Shown piece after piece: positions 5,967 to 13,884 of a stretch of 15,681 nucleotides of DNA (position 1 is the first letter of the stretch; each line of letters opens with the position of its first letter). The translations under genes were made by a program, and so were the position numbers. The stretch spans positions 1-15,681 of the forward strand of contig JAHDGO010000016.1 of the NCBI GenBank assembly GCA_020627605.1. Reading direction: 5' to 3'. This DNA comes from Yoonia sp. (lineage in GTDB: Bacteria; Pseudomonadota; Alphaproteobacteria; Rhodobacterales; Rhodobacteraceae). A model generated the notes under the pieces. That model had not been told where the DNA came from. It saw only the letters and a program-made list of their open reading frames with translations, and made no database searches.

Positions 5967-8417
5967 ATGAGTAACCTGCCAACTCAGGCCCGCGTTGTGA
6001 TTATCGGCGGCGGTGTTATCGGGTGTTCGGTCGCCTACCATCTGGCGAAACAGGGGTGGAAAGACGTTGTTCTGCTGGAACGCAAACAGCTGACATCTGG
6101 CACGACCTGGCACGCCGCCGGTCTGATCGCGCAGCTGCGGGCCACCAAGAACATGACCAAGCTCGCCAAATACAGCCAGGAACTCTACGGCAATCTGGAG
6201 GCCGAAACTGGCGTCGCCACCGGGTTCAAGCGGTGCGGGTCCATCACCGTAGCCCTGACCGATGAACGTCTGGAAGAGATCAGCCGCCAGGCCGCCATGG
6301 CCCGGTCGTTTGGGGTTGAGGCAGAACCGATTTCGCCAGAAGAGGTCAAGAAGCGCTATGAACCTCTGAACATCGACGGTGTCACCGGCGGTGTCTATCT
6401 GCCGCTGGACGGGCAAGGCGACCCGGCCAATATCGCCCAAGCGCTGGCCAAAGGTGCCCGCCAGAACGGCGCGCTGGTCAAGGAAGGCGTGCTGGTAACC
6501 GGCATCAGTAAGGAAGGGCGCCGCGTCACCGGCGTGACATGGGAAGACAAGGATGGCGAGACCGGCACCATCGCAGCCGAACATGTCGTCAACTGTGGCG
6601 GCATGTGGGGTCATAGCGTGGGCAAGATGGCTGGCGTCAATGTCCCGCTGCATGCCTGCGAGCATTTCTACATCGTCACAGAGTCGATCCCCGGACTGAC
6701 CCAGATGCCGGTGCTGCGGGTGCCGGATGAATGCGCCTACTACAAAGAAGACGCTGGCAAGATGCTGCTTGGCGCCTTTGAGCCCGTGGCCAAACCCTGG
6801 CGGCTGGATATCCCCGGCGATTTCGAATTCGACCAGCTGCCAGAGGATTTCGACCATTTCGAGCCGATCCTGGAACAGGCGGTGGAACGCATGCCAATGC
6901 TGGCAGAGGCAGGCATCCATACGTTCTTTAACGGCCCCGAAAGCTTCACCCCTGACGACGCCTATCACCTTGGTCTTGCACCAGAGCTGGATAATTTCTG
7001 GGTCGCGGCTGGCTTTAACTCCATCGGGATTCAGTCCGCTGGCGGTGCCGGGCAGGCGCTGGCGCAATGGATGGAAGCCGGTGAAAAACCTTTTGATCTG
7101 GGCGACGTGGATATCAGCCGCATGCAGCCTTTTCAGGGCAACAAGACCTATCTGCGGGAACGGTCCACCGAAACGCTGGGACTGCTCTATGCCGACCACT
7201 TCCCCTATCTGCAGAAAAAGACCGCGCGCGGTGTGCGGCGCACGCCATTCCATTATCACCTGCAGGAACGCGGCGCGGTGATGGGTGAATTGGCGGGGTG
7301 GGAGCGCGCCAACTGGTTCGCCCGCGAAAACCAAGAGGCCGAGTATCAGTACAGCTGGAAGCGCCAGAACTTCTTTGACAATGTCCGTGAAGAACATATG
7401 GCCGTCCGCCAGAACGTCGGCATGTATGACATGTCATCTTTCGGCAAAATCCGCGTTGCCGGACGCGCGGCTGAGGCCTTCATGAACTATGTGGGGGGCG
7501 GCAACTACAGCGTGCCGGTGGGCAAGATCGTCTATACCCAATTCCTCAACAGCAGGGCGGGGATCGAGGCGGATGTGACCGTCACGCGGCTGGGTGAGCA
7601 TGACTATCTGGTCGTGACCCCTGCTGCGACGCGTCTGGCCGATCAGATATGGATGGAACGTATCGCGCGCGCCAAGGATTTCGACGTCACCATCATGGAT
7701 GTCACTGCCGGTGAAGGCGTATTGGCGGTCATGGGGCCCCGGTCACGCGAATTGCTGCAGGCCGTGTCGCCCAATGACTTTTCGAATGAGACAAACCCCT
7801 TCGGCACCGCCCAAGAGATCGAAATCGGCATGGGGCTGGCCCGTGTCCACCGCGTCACCTATGTGGGTGAGCTTGGGTGGGAGGTTTATGTCTCTGCCGA
7901 TCAGGCGGGCCATGTGTTCGAAACGCTGGCCGGTGCAGGGTTTGATTTCGGCATGCGCCTGTGCGGGATGCATATGATGGATACCTGCCGGATCGAAAAG
8001 GGCTTCCGCCATTTCGGCCATGATATCACGTCAGAGGATCACGTGATGGAGGCCGGACTGGGCTTTGCCGTCAAAAAGGACAAAGCCGATTACATGGGCC
8101 GCGACGCCGTCCTGAAAAAGCAGGATGAGGGTCTGAACATGCGTCTGTTGCAGTTCAAGCTGACCGATCCCGAACCGCTGCTTTATCATGCAGAACCTGT
8201 GCTGCGCGACGGTGAGATTGTCAGCTACCTGACCTCTGGCGCTTATGGTCATCATGTTGGCGCGGCCATGGGCATGGGTTATGTCCCCTGCAAGGGGGAA
8301 AAGCTGGCCGATGTGTTGGCCTCCACCTATGAAATCGACGTGGCGGGCCGCCGGGTCAGGGCAGAGGTGTCGTCCAAACCTTTCTATGATCCAAGCGGAG
8401 AACGCGCCAAGGCGTGA
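5967..8417 (+). CDS. Sarcosine dehydrogenase-like FAD/GcvT oxidoreductase
   Basis: An 816-residue paralogue of the upstream flavoenzyme with the same layout: DAO-type FAD domain (GGGVIG at 14-19, TWHAAG at 47-52 with candidate flavin-linked His49), central FAO domain, then GcvT and C-terminal barrel (GELGWE at 634-639, DTCRIEKGF at 672-680). It resembles mammalian sarcosine dehydrogenase more than DMGDH: SGTTWHAAGLIAQLR after the nucleotide site, GPESFTPD followed by LAPELDNFWVAAGFNS, and a C-terminus SKPFYDPSGERAK matching the SARDH tail. The predicted reaction is sarcosine to glycine with methylene transfer to tetrahydrofolate and electrons to ETF. Substrate specificity is inferred and dimethylglycine is also possible. 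AAGGA lies about 9 bases before the ATG. The stop is 2 bases from the stop of the opposing cytochrome gene, leaving no room for a terminator. Confidence 0.85.
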   Translation: MSNLPTQARVVIIGGGVIGCSVAYHLAKQGWKDVVLLERKQLTSGTTWHAAGLIAQLRATKNMTKLAKYSQELYGNLEAETGVATGFKRCGSITVALTDERLEEISRQAAMARSFGVEAEPISPEEVKKRYEPLNIDGVTGGVYLPLDGQGDPANIAQALAKGARQNGALVKEGVLVTGISKEGRRVTGVTWEDKDGETGTIAAEHVVNCGGMWGHSVGKMAGVNVPLHACEHFYIVTESIPGLTQMPVLRVPDECAYYKEDAGKMLLGAFEPVAKPWRLDIPGDFEFDQLPEDFDHFEPILEQAVERMPMLAEAGIHTFFNGPESFTPDDAYHLGLAPELDNFWVAAGFNSIGIQSAGGAGQALAQWMEAGEKPFDLGDVDISRMQPFQGNKTYLRERSTETLGLLYADHFPYLQKKTARGVRRTPFHYHLQERGAVMGELAGWERANWFARENQEAEYQYSWKRQNFFDNVREEHMAVRQNVGMYDMSSFGKIRVAGRAAEAFMNYVGGGNYSVPVGKIVYTQFLNSRAGIEADVTVTRLGEHDYLVVTPAATRLADQIWMERIARAKDFDVTIMDVTAGEGVLAVMGPRSRELLQAVSPNDFSNETNPFGTAQEIEIGMGLARVHRVTYVGELGWEVYVSADQAGHVFETLAGAGFDFGMRLCGMHMMDTCRIEKGFRHFGHDITSEDHVMEAGLGFAVKKDKADYMGRDAVLKKQDEGLNMRLLQFKLTDPEPLLYHAEPVLRDGEIVSYLTSGAYGHHVGAAMGMGYVPCKGEKLADVLASTYEIDVAGRRVRAEVSSKPFYDPSGERAKA
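7299..7322 (+). repeat. 24-bp direct repeat, copy 2 (in SARDH-like gene)
   Basis: Identical to 3511-3534, in the same codon phase and again encoding WERANWFA (residues 445-452). The two copies are 3,788 bases apart in direct orientation. Exchange between them would keep the reading frame and fuse the FAD part of one enzyme to the GcvT part of the other, deleting the genes between. Confidence 0.9.
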
Positions 8418-8419
8418 TC

Positions 8420-8866
8420 CTAGTCATGCGGCGGGTTGCGGGCGTCCTGCGCCCGCTGCACGCGTTCGGGCCATGTTGACCTGATAAAGGCCAGCACCTC
8501 CCAGATTTCTTCTTCGGTCAGGGTTTCGGCAAAACCGGGCATGGCGCTTTGAAAATCCGTTATGCCCCGTGCCGCCAGCGCCCCCTGTCCACCAAGCGCG
8601 GTATAGTCGAACAACAACTGGTTGTCGTGATGCCATGTATGCCCGCTTTCGTCATGCGGCGGCGCTGGCATGGTGCCATCGGCATTGCGGGTCTGCCAAT
8701 TGGCCTGACCTTCCAGCCGCGCGCCGTGGCAGGCCGCGCAGTTTTCCTGATAAAGCACTTCGCCATTGGCAATATCACGGTTCTGCATCTGATCAGCGGC
8801 GAAGGCCGAACCACCAGCCGCAAGCAGGGCCAGAGCCACCAGGAAACTGCGCATCAAGTCCATCAT
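8420..8866 (-). CDS. Periplasmic c-type cytochrome, monohaem
   Basis: A 148-residue small cytochrome c. A signal peptide (RSFLVALALLAAGGSAFAA) ends near residue 24. The single haem-binding motif is CAACH (Cys43, Cys46, His47), and Met109 in SAMPGF is the likely second axial ligand, followed by the terminal helix (LTEEEIWEVLAFIRSTWP). The segment MPAPPHDESGHTWHH between them is characteristic of a subgroup of small periplasmic cytochromes. It should shuttle electrons in the periplasm; its partners are unknown. The ATG at 8866 overlaps the stop of the upstream hydrolase gene, suggesting coupled expression. An in-frame ATG at 8854 gives a cleaner signal peptide and may be the real start. Confidence 0.88.
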   Translation of the reverse strand: MMDLMRSFLVALALLAAGGSAFAADQMQNRDIANGEVLYQENCAACHGARLEGQANWQTRNADGTMPAPPHDESGHTWHHDNQLLFDYTALGGQGALAARGITDFQSAMPGFAETLTEEEIWEVLAFIRSTWPERVQRAQDARNPPHD

Positions 8867-9786
8867 CCCATCAGTTGCCCGGCTTCCGGCACCCAGTGGA
8901 ACGCCGCATCGCCGCTGCCGGTGGCGACATAGCCCACTGCGGGGAATGGCATGTGGTAGCCGATGGCGGGAATGCGGTCTGCCGCGATCATGCCAAGCAC
9001 GTTGCGGCGGGATGCCGCCGCGGCCTCTTTATCGGAGTCAAAACGCACCTCCCAGTCAGGGCGCGCCAGCGACCAGACCGGATGGTTCGCGAGATCCGCA
9101 AAGATCACCAACCCCTGTCCAGCGCTATCAAGGCGGTAGACCATGTGGCCGGGCGTATGGCCAAAGGCCGCCATGCCGGTCACGCCGCTGACGACATCAT
9201 CGCCATCGCCAAGGAATGTCATCATCTCGGCCATCGGGCGCACGTTTGCCTCGAACCCTTCGTTTTCGGCGCCGGCCCAGTGATCATATTCGGCCTGACC
9301 GGTGACATAACGGGCGTTGGCAAAGGTCGGCGCGCCATCCTTCATCAACCCGCCGATGTGATCGCCGTGCATATGGGTCAGAACCACCACATCGACCTGA
9401 TCGGCGGCATAGCCTGCCCCCGCCAGCGCAGCAGTGGTCGCATCAGCGTTCAGTCCGGTGTCAAAGAGGATCAGCTCTGACCCGGTGTTCACAAGGGTCG
9501 GCGTGAAGAAAAACTGCGATGCGTCGGTCGAAAGAAAATTGTCGCGGCTGACCTCTGCAAATTCCTCGGCGCTGACGTTCATGCCAAAGATGCCTTGCGG
9601 ATTTTCGCGCGGTGTCGTGCCGCCAAGAATGGTCGTCACTTCGAAATCGCCGATCGTGAAGCGGCGGTGGGTGGCAAAGCTGGCGCCTTGCATCGGGGCC
9701 TCAGCCTGCGCGGTGCCTGCGGCCAATCCGGCCAGTGGCAAGGCCGCACCGGATGCCATCAGGCGGCGGCGGGTCAATGTGGACAT
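8863..9786 (-). CDS. Tat-exported metallo-beta-lactamase-fold hydrolase (methyl parathion hydrolase-like)
   Basis: A 307-residue MBL-fold protein. The N-terminus TRRRLMASGAALPLAGLAAG...AQA looks like a twin-arginine signal, so it probably folds with its metals in the cytoplasm and acts in the periplasm. Metal ligands are complete: HMHGDH (138-143), His214 in GHTPGH, Asp231 in FADLANH and His278 in GYHMPFP. The order of motifs and the C-terminal HMPFPAVGY...FHWVPEAG pattern resemble methyl parathion hydrolase and related lactonase-like enzymes, so ester, phosphotriester or lactone hydrolysis is plausible; the natural substrate is unknown. AGGGAG precedes the ATG at 9786. It overlaps the cytochrome gene by four bases and forms a two-gene unit with it. 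Confidence 0.87.
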   Translation of the reverse strand: MSTLTRRRLMASGAALPLAGLAAGTAQAEAPMQGASFATHRRFTIGDFEVTTILGGTTPRENPQGIFGMNVSAEEFAEVSRDNFLSTDASQFFFTPTLVNTGSELILFDTGLNADATTAALAGAGYAADQVDVVVLTHMHGDHIGGLMKDGAPTFANARYVTGQAEYDHWAGAENEGFEANVRPMAEMMTFLGDGDDVVSGVTGMAAFGHTPGHMVYRLDSAGQGLVIFADLANHPVWSLARPDWEVRFDSDKEAAAASRRNVLGMIAADRIPAIGYHMPFPAVGYVATGSGDAAFHWVPEAGQLMG

Positions 9787-9831
9787 ATGGGATCTCCCTG
9801 TGATTGCGGCAAAATACCTGCATCAAAGGTA

Positions 9832-9850
9832 GCGCCCGTTTGCCGGGCGC
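9832..9850 (-). terminator. Possible terminator hairpin after ctpA
   Basis: A perfect 7-bp GC stem, GCGCCCG / CGGGCGC with a 5-base loop, lies 26 bases past the ctpA stop. A smaller TCACG/CGTGA hairpin sits at 9854-9867. In the - direction the big stem is followed only by TACCTTTG, not a clear U tract, so intrinsic termination is uncertain. It also lies about 45 bases before the hydrolase start, where it could act as a leader structure instead. Confidence 0.35.
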
Positions 9851-9875
9851 CAGTCACGTCAGCGTGAAACCGCCT

Positions 9876-11219
9876 CTATTCTGCCGCGTCAGCCAGTGGA
9901 CCCAATGCGTTCAGGCCTTTGAGGATATCAATGGCATAGGCCAGTTGGTAGTCATCCTCGCGCAGGGCAGCTGCGGCTTCTGCCCGGGCGCGGTCTTCTT
10001 CGATCTGGTCGATCTCATCCTCTGACAGGCTGTCGTTCGCCAGCGATCCACGCAGACCGGCCTCTGACCGCTGGGTGCCGCTATCCTCTTCAGCCGCGTC
10101 ATCCAGACGCGGCAGCGGCTGTTCAACGATGATGTCAGGCGAAATGCCCAGCGCCTGAATGGACCGGCCCGATGGCGTGTAATAGCGCGCAGTTGTCAAC
10201 CGCATCGCGCCATCGCCCTGCAACGGGATCACTGTCTGGACAGAGCCCTTGCCGAAAGAGTTCGTGCCGACAACGATTGCACGGCGGTGATCCTGCAACG
10301 CGCCCGCCACGATTTCAGAGGCAGAGGCAGAGCCACCGTTGATCAGCACGACAATGGGCTTGCCCTGTGCCAGATCGCCGGGTGTTGCATTGAAACGGTC
10401 ACCGTCGGACGCCTCGCGCCCACGGGTCGAGACGATCTCGCCCGCATCAAGGAAGGCGTCAGATACATAGACAGCCTGGCTCAGCAGACCGCCGGGGTTG
10501 TTGCGCAGGTCCAGCACGATGCCGTCGATATTGTCGAAACCGCCTGCGGCCTCGACCTGTTCGGTGATGCCTTCCTGCAGGTTGGGGAATGTCTGTTCGT
10601 TGAATGTCGTCACGCGCAGCACAACGGCGTTGCCCTCAGAGCGGCTGCGCACGGCCGTCAGTTTGATCGTGTCACGAATGATAGAGACGTCAAAGGGTTC
10701 AACCTCTCCTTCGCGGACGATCGTGATGATGATTTCCGACCCGACAGGGCCGCGCATCAGTTCAACGGCCTCGTTCAGGGTCAGGCCCAGCACGCTTTCG
10801 CCATCGACGGCGGTGATAAAGTCACCGGCCACGACGCCCGCCGCATCCGCAGGCGTGCCATCCATGGGCGAGACGACCTTGACCCAGCCTTCTTCCTGCG
10901 TGACCTCGATACCAAGGCCACCAAACTCGCCCGATGTGCTGACGCGCATCTTGGCGGCATCATCCGGCGACAGATAGCTGGAGTGTGGATCAAGCGATGT
11001 CAGCATGCCGTTGATCGCGGCCTCGATCAGTGCGGCGTCATCGACCTCTTCGACGTAGCTGCCCCGGATGCGTTCGAAAATATCGCCGAACAGGTCAAGC
11101 TGCTCATACACGCTGGTGTTTGATGCCGCTTCCTGCGCCAACAACGGGCCTGCAATCTGGCTTGTCGTTACCAGCCCCAAAAGCGCACCGCCTGTTGCGG
11201 CCATCACAATCTTTTTCAT
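9876..11219 (-). CDS. ctpA: Carboxy-terminal processing protease CtpA (S41, PDZ)
   Basis: A 447-residue periplasmic serine protease of the C-terminal processing family, which trims or degrades envelope proteins after binding their C-termini through a PDZ domain. A signal or anchor segment (MKKIVMAATGGALLGLVTT) opens the protein, the PDZ domain spans about residues 85-170, and the S41 catalytic core follows. The Ser-Lys dyad is visible as Ser299 in GGSASASEIVAG and Lys324 in SFGKGSVQT, with Gln328 four residues later as in the family. The acidic tail after about 370 (AAEEDSGTQ..., EDEIDQIEEDRA) is variable. The start at 11219 has AGGA 6 bases upstream and leaves 14 bases after the envC-like stop. 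An in-frame ATG at 11252 would overlap that gene and add an unlikely N-terminus. Linkage to the EnvC-like gene is common in alphaproteobacteria and suggests a role in cell-wall hydrolysis control. Confidence 0.92.
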   Translation of the reverse strand: MKKIVMAATGGALLGLVTTSQIAGPLLAQEAASNTSVYEQLDLFGDIFERIRGSYVEEVDDAALIEAAINGMLTSLDPHSSYLSPDDAAKMRVSTSGEFGGLGIEVTQEEGWVKVVSPMDGTPADAAGVVAGDFITAVDGESVLGLTLNEAVELMRGPVGSEIIITIVREGEVEPFDVSIIRDTIKLTAVRSRSEGNAVVLRVTTFNEQTFPNLQEGITEQVEAAGGFDNIDGIVLDLRNNPGGLLSQAVYVSDAFLDAGEIVSTRGREASDGDRFNATPGDLAQGKPIVVLINGGSASASEIVAGALQDHRRAIVVGTNSFGKGSVQTVIPLQGDGAMRLTTARYYTPSGRSIQALGISPDIIVEQPLPRLDDAAEEDSGTQRSEAGLRGSLANDSLSEDEIDQIEEDRARAEAAAALREDDYQLAYAIDILKGLNALGPLADAAE

Positions 11220-11233
11220 CTTCGATCCTATCG

Positions 11234-12307
11234 CTACTCCAACGCGAACCATGCGTCAGGATTTACGGGAGTTTGCCCGTCCCGTACTTCGAGATAAAGG
11301 GCCTGCGCTGTTTCGCCACTGACAACCGGCAGGTTTTCAGTCAAAATCCCGTCATTAGGACCGGCGCCATCGCCCAGAAGCCCGATTGGCGCGCCAGCAG
11401 GCAGGACCTGCCCGGCGGTGCCAAAGACCTCGGCAAAGCCTGCGAGCACAAACATCACATCCGTCGCCGGTTCCAGAATGACGACATTGCCGTAGTCCAG
11501 AAGCTGACCCTGAAACAGGATTGTCGCGTCAGCCGGTGCTGTGACCAGCGCGCGGGGCGGAGCGGCCAGACGCACGCCGGGGCGTCCGCTGCCGTCGTCC
11601 GGCAGAACAATGCCGTCAACCGGCAATGGGAGATCGCCGGACGCAACCAGCGTCGCCGCTGCATCGGGGCGTGTGGCCGCAATCTCTGCCGCGAAGTCGC
11701 CGAGGGTCTGGGCGCTGGCCACCAAAAGTGCGGTCTGCACTGGATCATCCTCAAACCGGGCTGGCAGATCGGTGCGTTCGGATACGGCCTGCCCAAGGGC
11801 CGCGCGCGCGGCCTGCGCGCCTTGCAGGCCTTCGGCCAATGTCGCGGCGGCGGCGTCCTGTTCGCTTTGCAGTGCGGCCGCCTCTGCCAGAAGGGTGCGC
11901 AGGCCGACGATTTCCGCTTCAATCGCTGGTGTGACATCGGCGACCAGCATACCGGCACGGATCGTCTGCAACGGCCCTTGCGGATGGGACTGACGCACCG
12001 GTTCCGGCGTTTTGCTGATTGCCGTCAGCACGCCCAGCAGGCGCGACAGCGCGCCGCGCCGGTCTTCCAGCGTTATCGTGATCTCGTCTGCGCGCAGCGC
12101 GATGTCGCGTTGGCCCGCGCGCATGGCTGACAGGCCGGCCTCATAGGCGCGCACCGTTTCGGTCAGGGCAGCGATCCGGTCGCGCGCGGTGTCTGCCGAC
12201 TGCAACTGCGCCTCTGCCGCGCGCAGGGCTGCGGCCGCCTGTTGTGCGGCCTCCTGCCCCCAAAGCGGGCCTGCCAGTAGCGCGATGATGGCGGCGATGC
12301 GGATCAT
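11234..12307 (-). CDS. envC: EnvC-like murein hydrolase activator, degenerate LytM
   Basis: A 357-residue exported protein. A signal peptide occupies residues 1-17 (MIRIAAIIALLAGPLWG). A long alanine/glutamate-rich coiled coil covers about 18-215, and a C-terminal LytM/M23-like domain about 225-357. The M23 fold is recognisable from DYGNVVILEP (271-280), GQVLPAGAPIGLLGD (299-313) and LYLEVRDGQTPVNPDAWF (337-354), but the zinc ligands are missing: no HxH motif, and no His where active enzymes have YGHL. That is the pattern of EnvC-type activators, which switch on amidases during septum splitting rather than cutting peptidoglycan themselves. The start overlaps the gpmI stop by four bases (ATGA), implying coupling. 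The family assignment is good; the symbol is by family analogy. Confidence 0.82.
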   Translation of the reverse strand: MIRIAAIIALLAGPLWGQEAAQQAAAALRAAEAQLQSADTARDRIAALTETVRAYEAGLSAMRAGQRDIALRADEITITLEDRRGALSRLLGVLTAISKTPEPVRQSHPQGPLQTIRAGMLVADVTPAIEAEIVGLRTLLAEAAALQSEQDAAAATLAEGLQGAQAARAALGQAVSERTDLPARFEDDPVQTALLVASAQTLGDFAAEIAATRPDAAATLVASGDLPLPVDGIVLPDDGSGRPGVRLAAPPRALVTAPADATILFQGQLLDYGNVVILEPATDVMFVLAGFAEVFGTAGQVLPAGAPIGLLGDGAGPNDGILTENLPVVSGETAQALYLEVRDGQTPVNPDAWFALE

Positions 12308-13818
12308 CTTTGGATCAGGCTCTTACCGGTCATCTCATCAGGCAGATCAAGCCCCATCAGGTCCAGCACGGTCGGTGCCAGATCGGCCAGCCGCCCGTCA
12401 CGCAAGGACACGCCCGCCGGACCACCAACAAGCGCCACCGGCACAGGGTTCAGCGTATGGGCCGTATGCGGGCCGCCGGTTTCGGGATCAATCATGGTTT
12501 CGCAATTGCCGTGATCGGCGGTCACGATCATCGCGCCACCGGCCTTGTCCAGCGCGTCAAGCACCTGACCAAGGCCCTGATCGACGGCCTCGCACGCCGT
12601 GATCGCAGCGTCCAGATCGCCGGTGTGACCCACCATGTCGGGGTTGGCGTAATTCGTGACGATCAGGTCATAGCCCTGTTCAATCGCCCAGACGAATTTC
12701 TCGGTGACCTCGCTGGCCGACATTTCGGGCTGCATGTCATAGGTGGCGACATTGGGGGATTTCGGCATATGACGATCTTCACCGTCTTCCGGTGTCTCGA
12801 TCCCGCCGTTCAGAAAGAAGGTCACATGCGGGTATTTTTCCGTCTCTGCCAGCCGGAACTGGCGCAGCCCGTGTTTGGCGACCCAGGCCCCCAGCGTGTT
12901 CTGGATATCGCGCTTGGGGAACACTGTGTCGAACCAGGCGTCGTGTTTGTCGGAATAGGTGACCATGCCCAGACGCGCGGCCAGATCGGGTTGATCGCGG
13001 TCGAACCCGTCAAAATCAGGGGCCGCAATCGCCGCAAGAATTTCGCGTGCACGGTCAGAGCGGAAGTTGAGACAGAAGAACCCGTCACCCGCCGCCAGAC
13101 CGCTGTAGTCACCAATGACCGTGGCGGGGATGAACTCATCTGTCTTGTCGGCACTGTAGGCCGCAGCAATCGCGGCCTGCGGATCGGCGGCGCTGTCGCC
13201 CTGCCCCTTGATCATGGCGTTGTAAGCCCTTTCGACCCGGTCCCAGCGGTTGTCACGGTCCATGGCGAAATAGCGGCCAATGACTGTGGCGACGCGCGCG
13301 CCGTCAGGCAAGCGGTCCAGCAGATCGGCCATGAATGTTTCTGCCGATTGCGGGGCCACGTCACGCCCGTCGGTGATCGCGTGGATGGCCACGGGCACAC
13401 CTGCGTCGGTGACCGCCTTGGCCGCGGCGATGATATGATCGACGTGCCCATGCACGCCGCCATCGGACACCACACCCATCAAATGCGCGGTGCCGCCGCT
13501 GTTTTTCATCTTCGCGAAGAAGGCCTGCAAGGCATCGGCCTCAAAGAACGATCCATCCTCAATGGAGAGTTCAATCTGCCCCAGATCCATGGCCACGACC
13601 CGGCCAGCGCCGATATTGGTGTGGCCCACCTCTGAATTGCCCATCTGCCCGCTGGGCAGACCCGCATCATTGCCGTGCGTCAATAGCTGCGCATGGGGGC
13701 CCTGCATGACCTTATCGACATTGGGCGTCCTGGCCAGTTTCGGTGCGTTGCCATCACTTTCTTCGCGCAGGCCCCAGCCGTCCAGAATACACAGCACAAC
13801 AGGTTTCGGTGTGGTCAT
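12304..13818 (-). CDS. gpmI: 2,3-bisphosphoglycerate-independent phosphoglycerate mutase
   Basis: A 504-residue manganese-dependent phosphoglycerate mutase of the alkaline phosphatase superfamily, which interconverts 3- and 2-phosphoglycerate in glycolysis and gluconeogenesis. Full length for the family. DGWG at 13-16 provides the first metal ligand, Asp13; SGQMGNSEVGHTNIGAGR holds the phosphorylated serine, Ser62. A DGRD motif follows in the inserted phosphotransferase domain, TADHGN (433-438) carries the C-terminal metal ligands, and HTAHT (451-455) lies after it. The ATG at 13818 follows a GAGAG-type purine stretch. A 100-base gap with an imperfect hairpin separates it from rlmH. It sits upstream of, and is coupled to, the EnvC-like gene, an arrangement I recall as usual in Rhodobacterales. 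Confidence 0.97.
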   Translation of the reverse strand: MTTPKPVVLCILDGWGLREESDGNAPKLARTPNVDKVMQGPHAQLLTHGNDAGLPSGQMGNSEVGHTNIGAGRVVAMDLGQIELSIEDGSFFEADALQAFFAKMKNSGGTAHLMGVVSDGGVHGHVDHIIAAAKAVTDAGVPVAIHAITDGRDVAPQSAETFMADLLDRLPDGARVATVIGRYFAMDRDNRWDRVERAYNAMIKGQGDSAADPQAAIAAAYSADKTDEFIPATVIGDYSGLAAGDGFFCLNFRSDRAREILAAIAAPDFDGFDRDQPDLAARLGMVTYSDKHDAWFDTVFPKRDIQNTLGAWVAKHGLRQFRLAETEKYPHVTFFLNGGIETPEDGEDRHMPKSPNVATYDMQPEMSASEVTEKFVWAIEQGYDLIVTNYANPDMVGHTGDLDAAITACEAVDQGLGQVLDALDKAGGAMIVTADHGNCETMIDPETGGPHTAHTLNPVPVALVGGPAGVSLRDGRLADLAPTVLDLMGLDLPDEMTGKSLIQR

Positions 13819-13841
13819 CGGTCCGCTCTCTTTTGCATTTT

Positions 13842-13872
13842 CCCCTCTCTACCGCAGCACGCGGCAGAGGGG
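13842..13872 (-). promoter_or_regulatory. Imperfect hairpin in the gpmI leader
   Basis: CCCCTCT (13842-13848) pairs with AGAGGGG (13866-13872), and CCGC (13852-13855) pairs with GCGG (13861-13864) around the loop AGCAC. The hairpin lies about 24 bases before the gpmI ATG. In the - direction it is followed by AAAATGCAAAAGAG, so it is not an intrinsic terminator for that strand. It could be an mRNA stability element or a binding site in the leader. Confidence 0.5.
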
Positions 13873-13884
13873 AACCAAGCCTTG

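Noticed and set aside
5802..7397. A 531-codon ORF on the - strand opposite the SARDH-like gene
   Set aside because: It lies antisense to a clear family protein, is rich in residues typical of high-GC shadow frames, and has no recognisable domain or ribosome binding site.
8569..9480. A 303-codon ORF on the + strand opposite the hydrolase and cytochrome genes
   Set aside because: It is a shadow of two genes whose catalytic and haem motifs are complete on the other strand.
11220..11252. ATG at 11252 as the ctpA start
   Set aside because: It overlaps the EnvC-like stop and precedes the real signal segment; the ATG at 11219 has a well-placed AGGA.
11030..12130. A 366-codon ORF on the + strand opposite the EnvC-like and ctpA genes
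   Set aside because: It has arginine- and glycine-rich low-information sequence with no domain; the opposite strand carries the real genes.
12310..13635. A 441-codon ORF on the + strand opposite gpmI
   Set aside because: It is antisense to gpmI, whose motifs are all intact; long open shadow frames are expected at this GC content.
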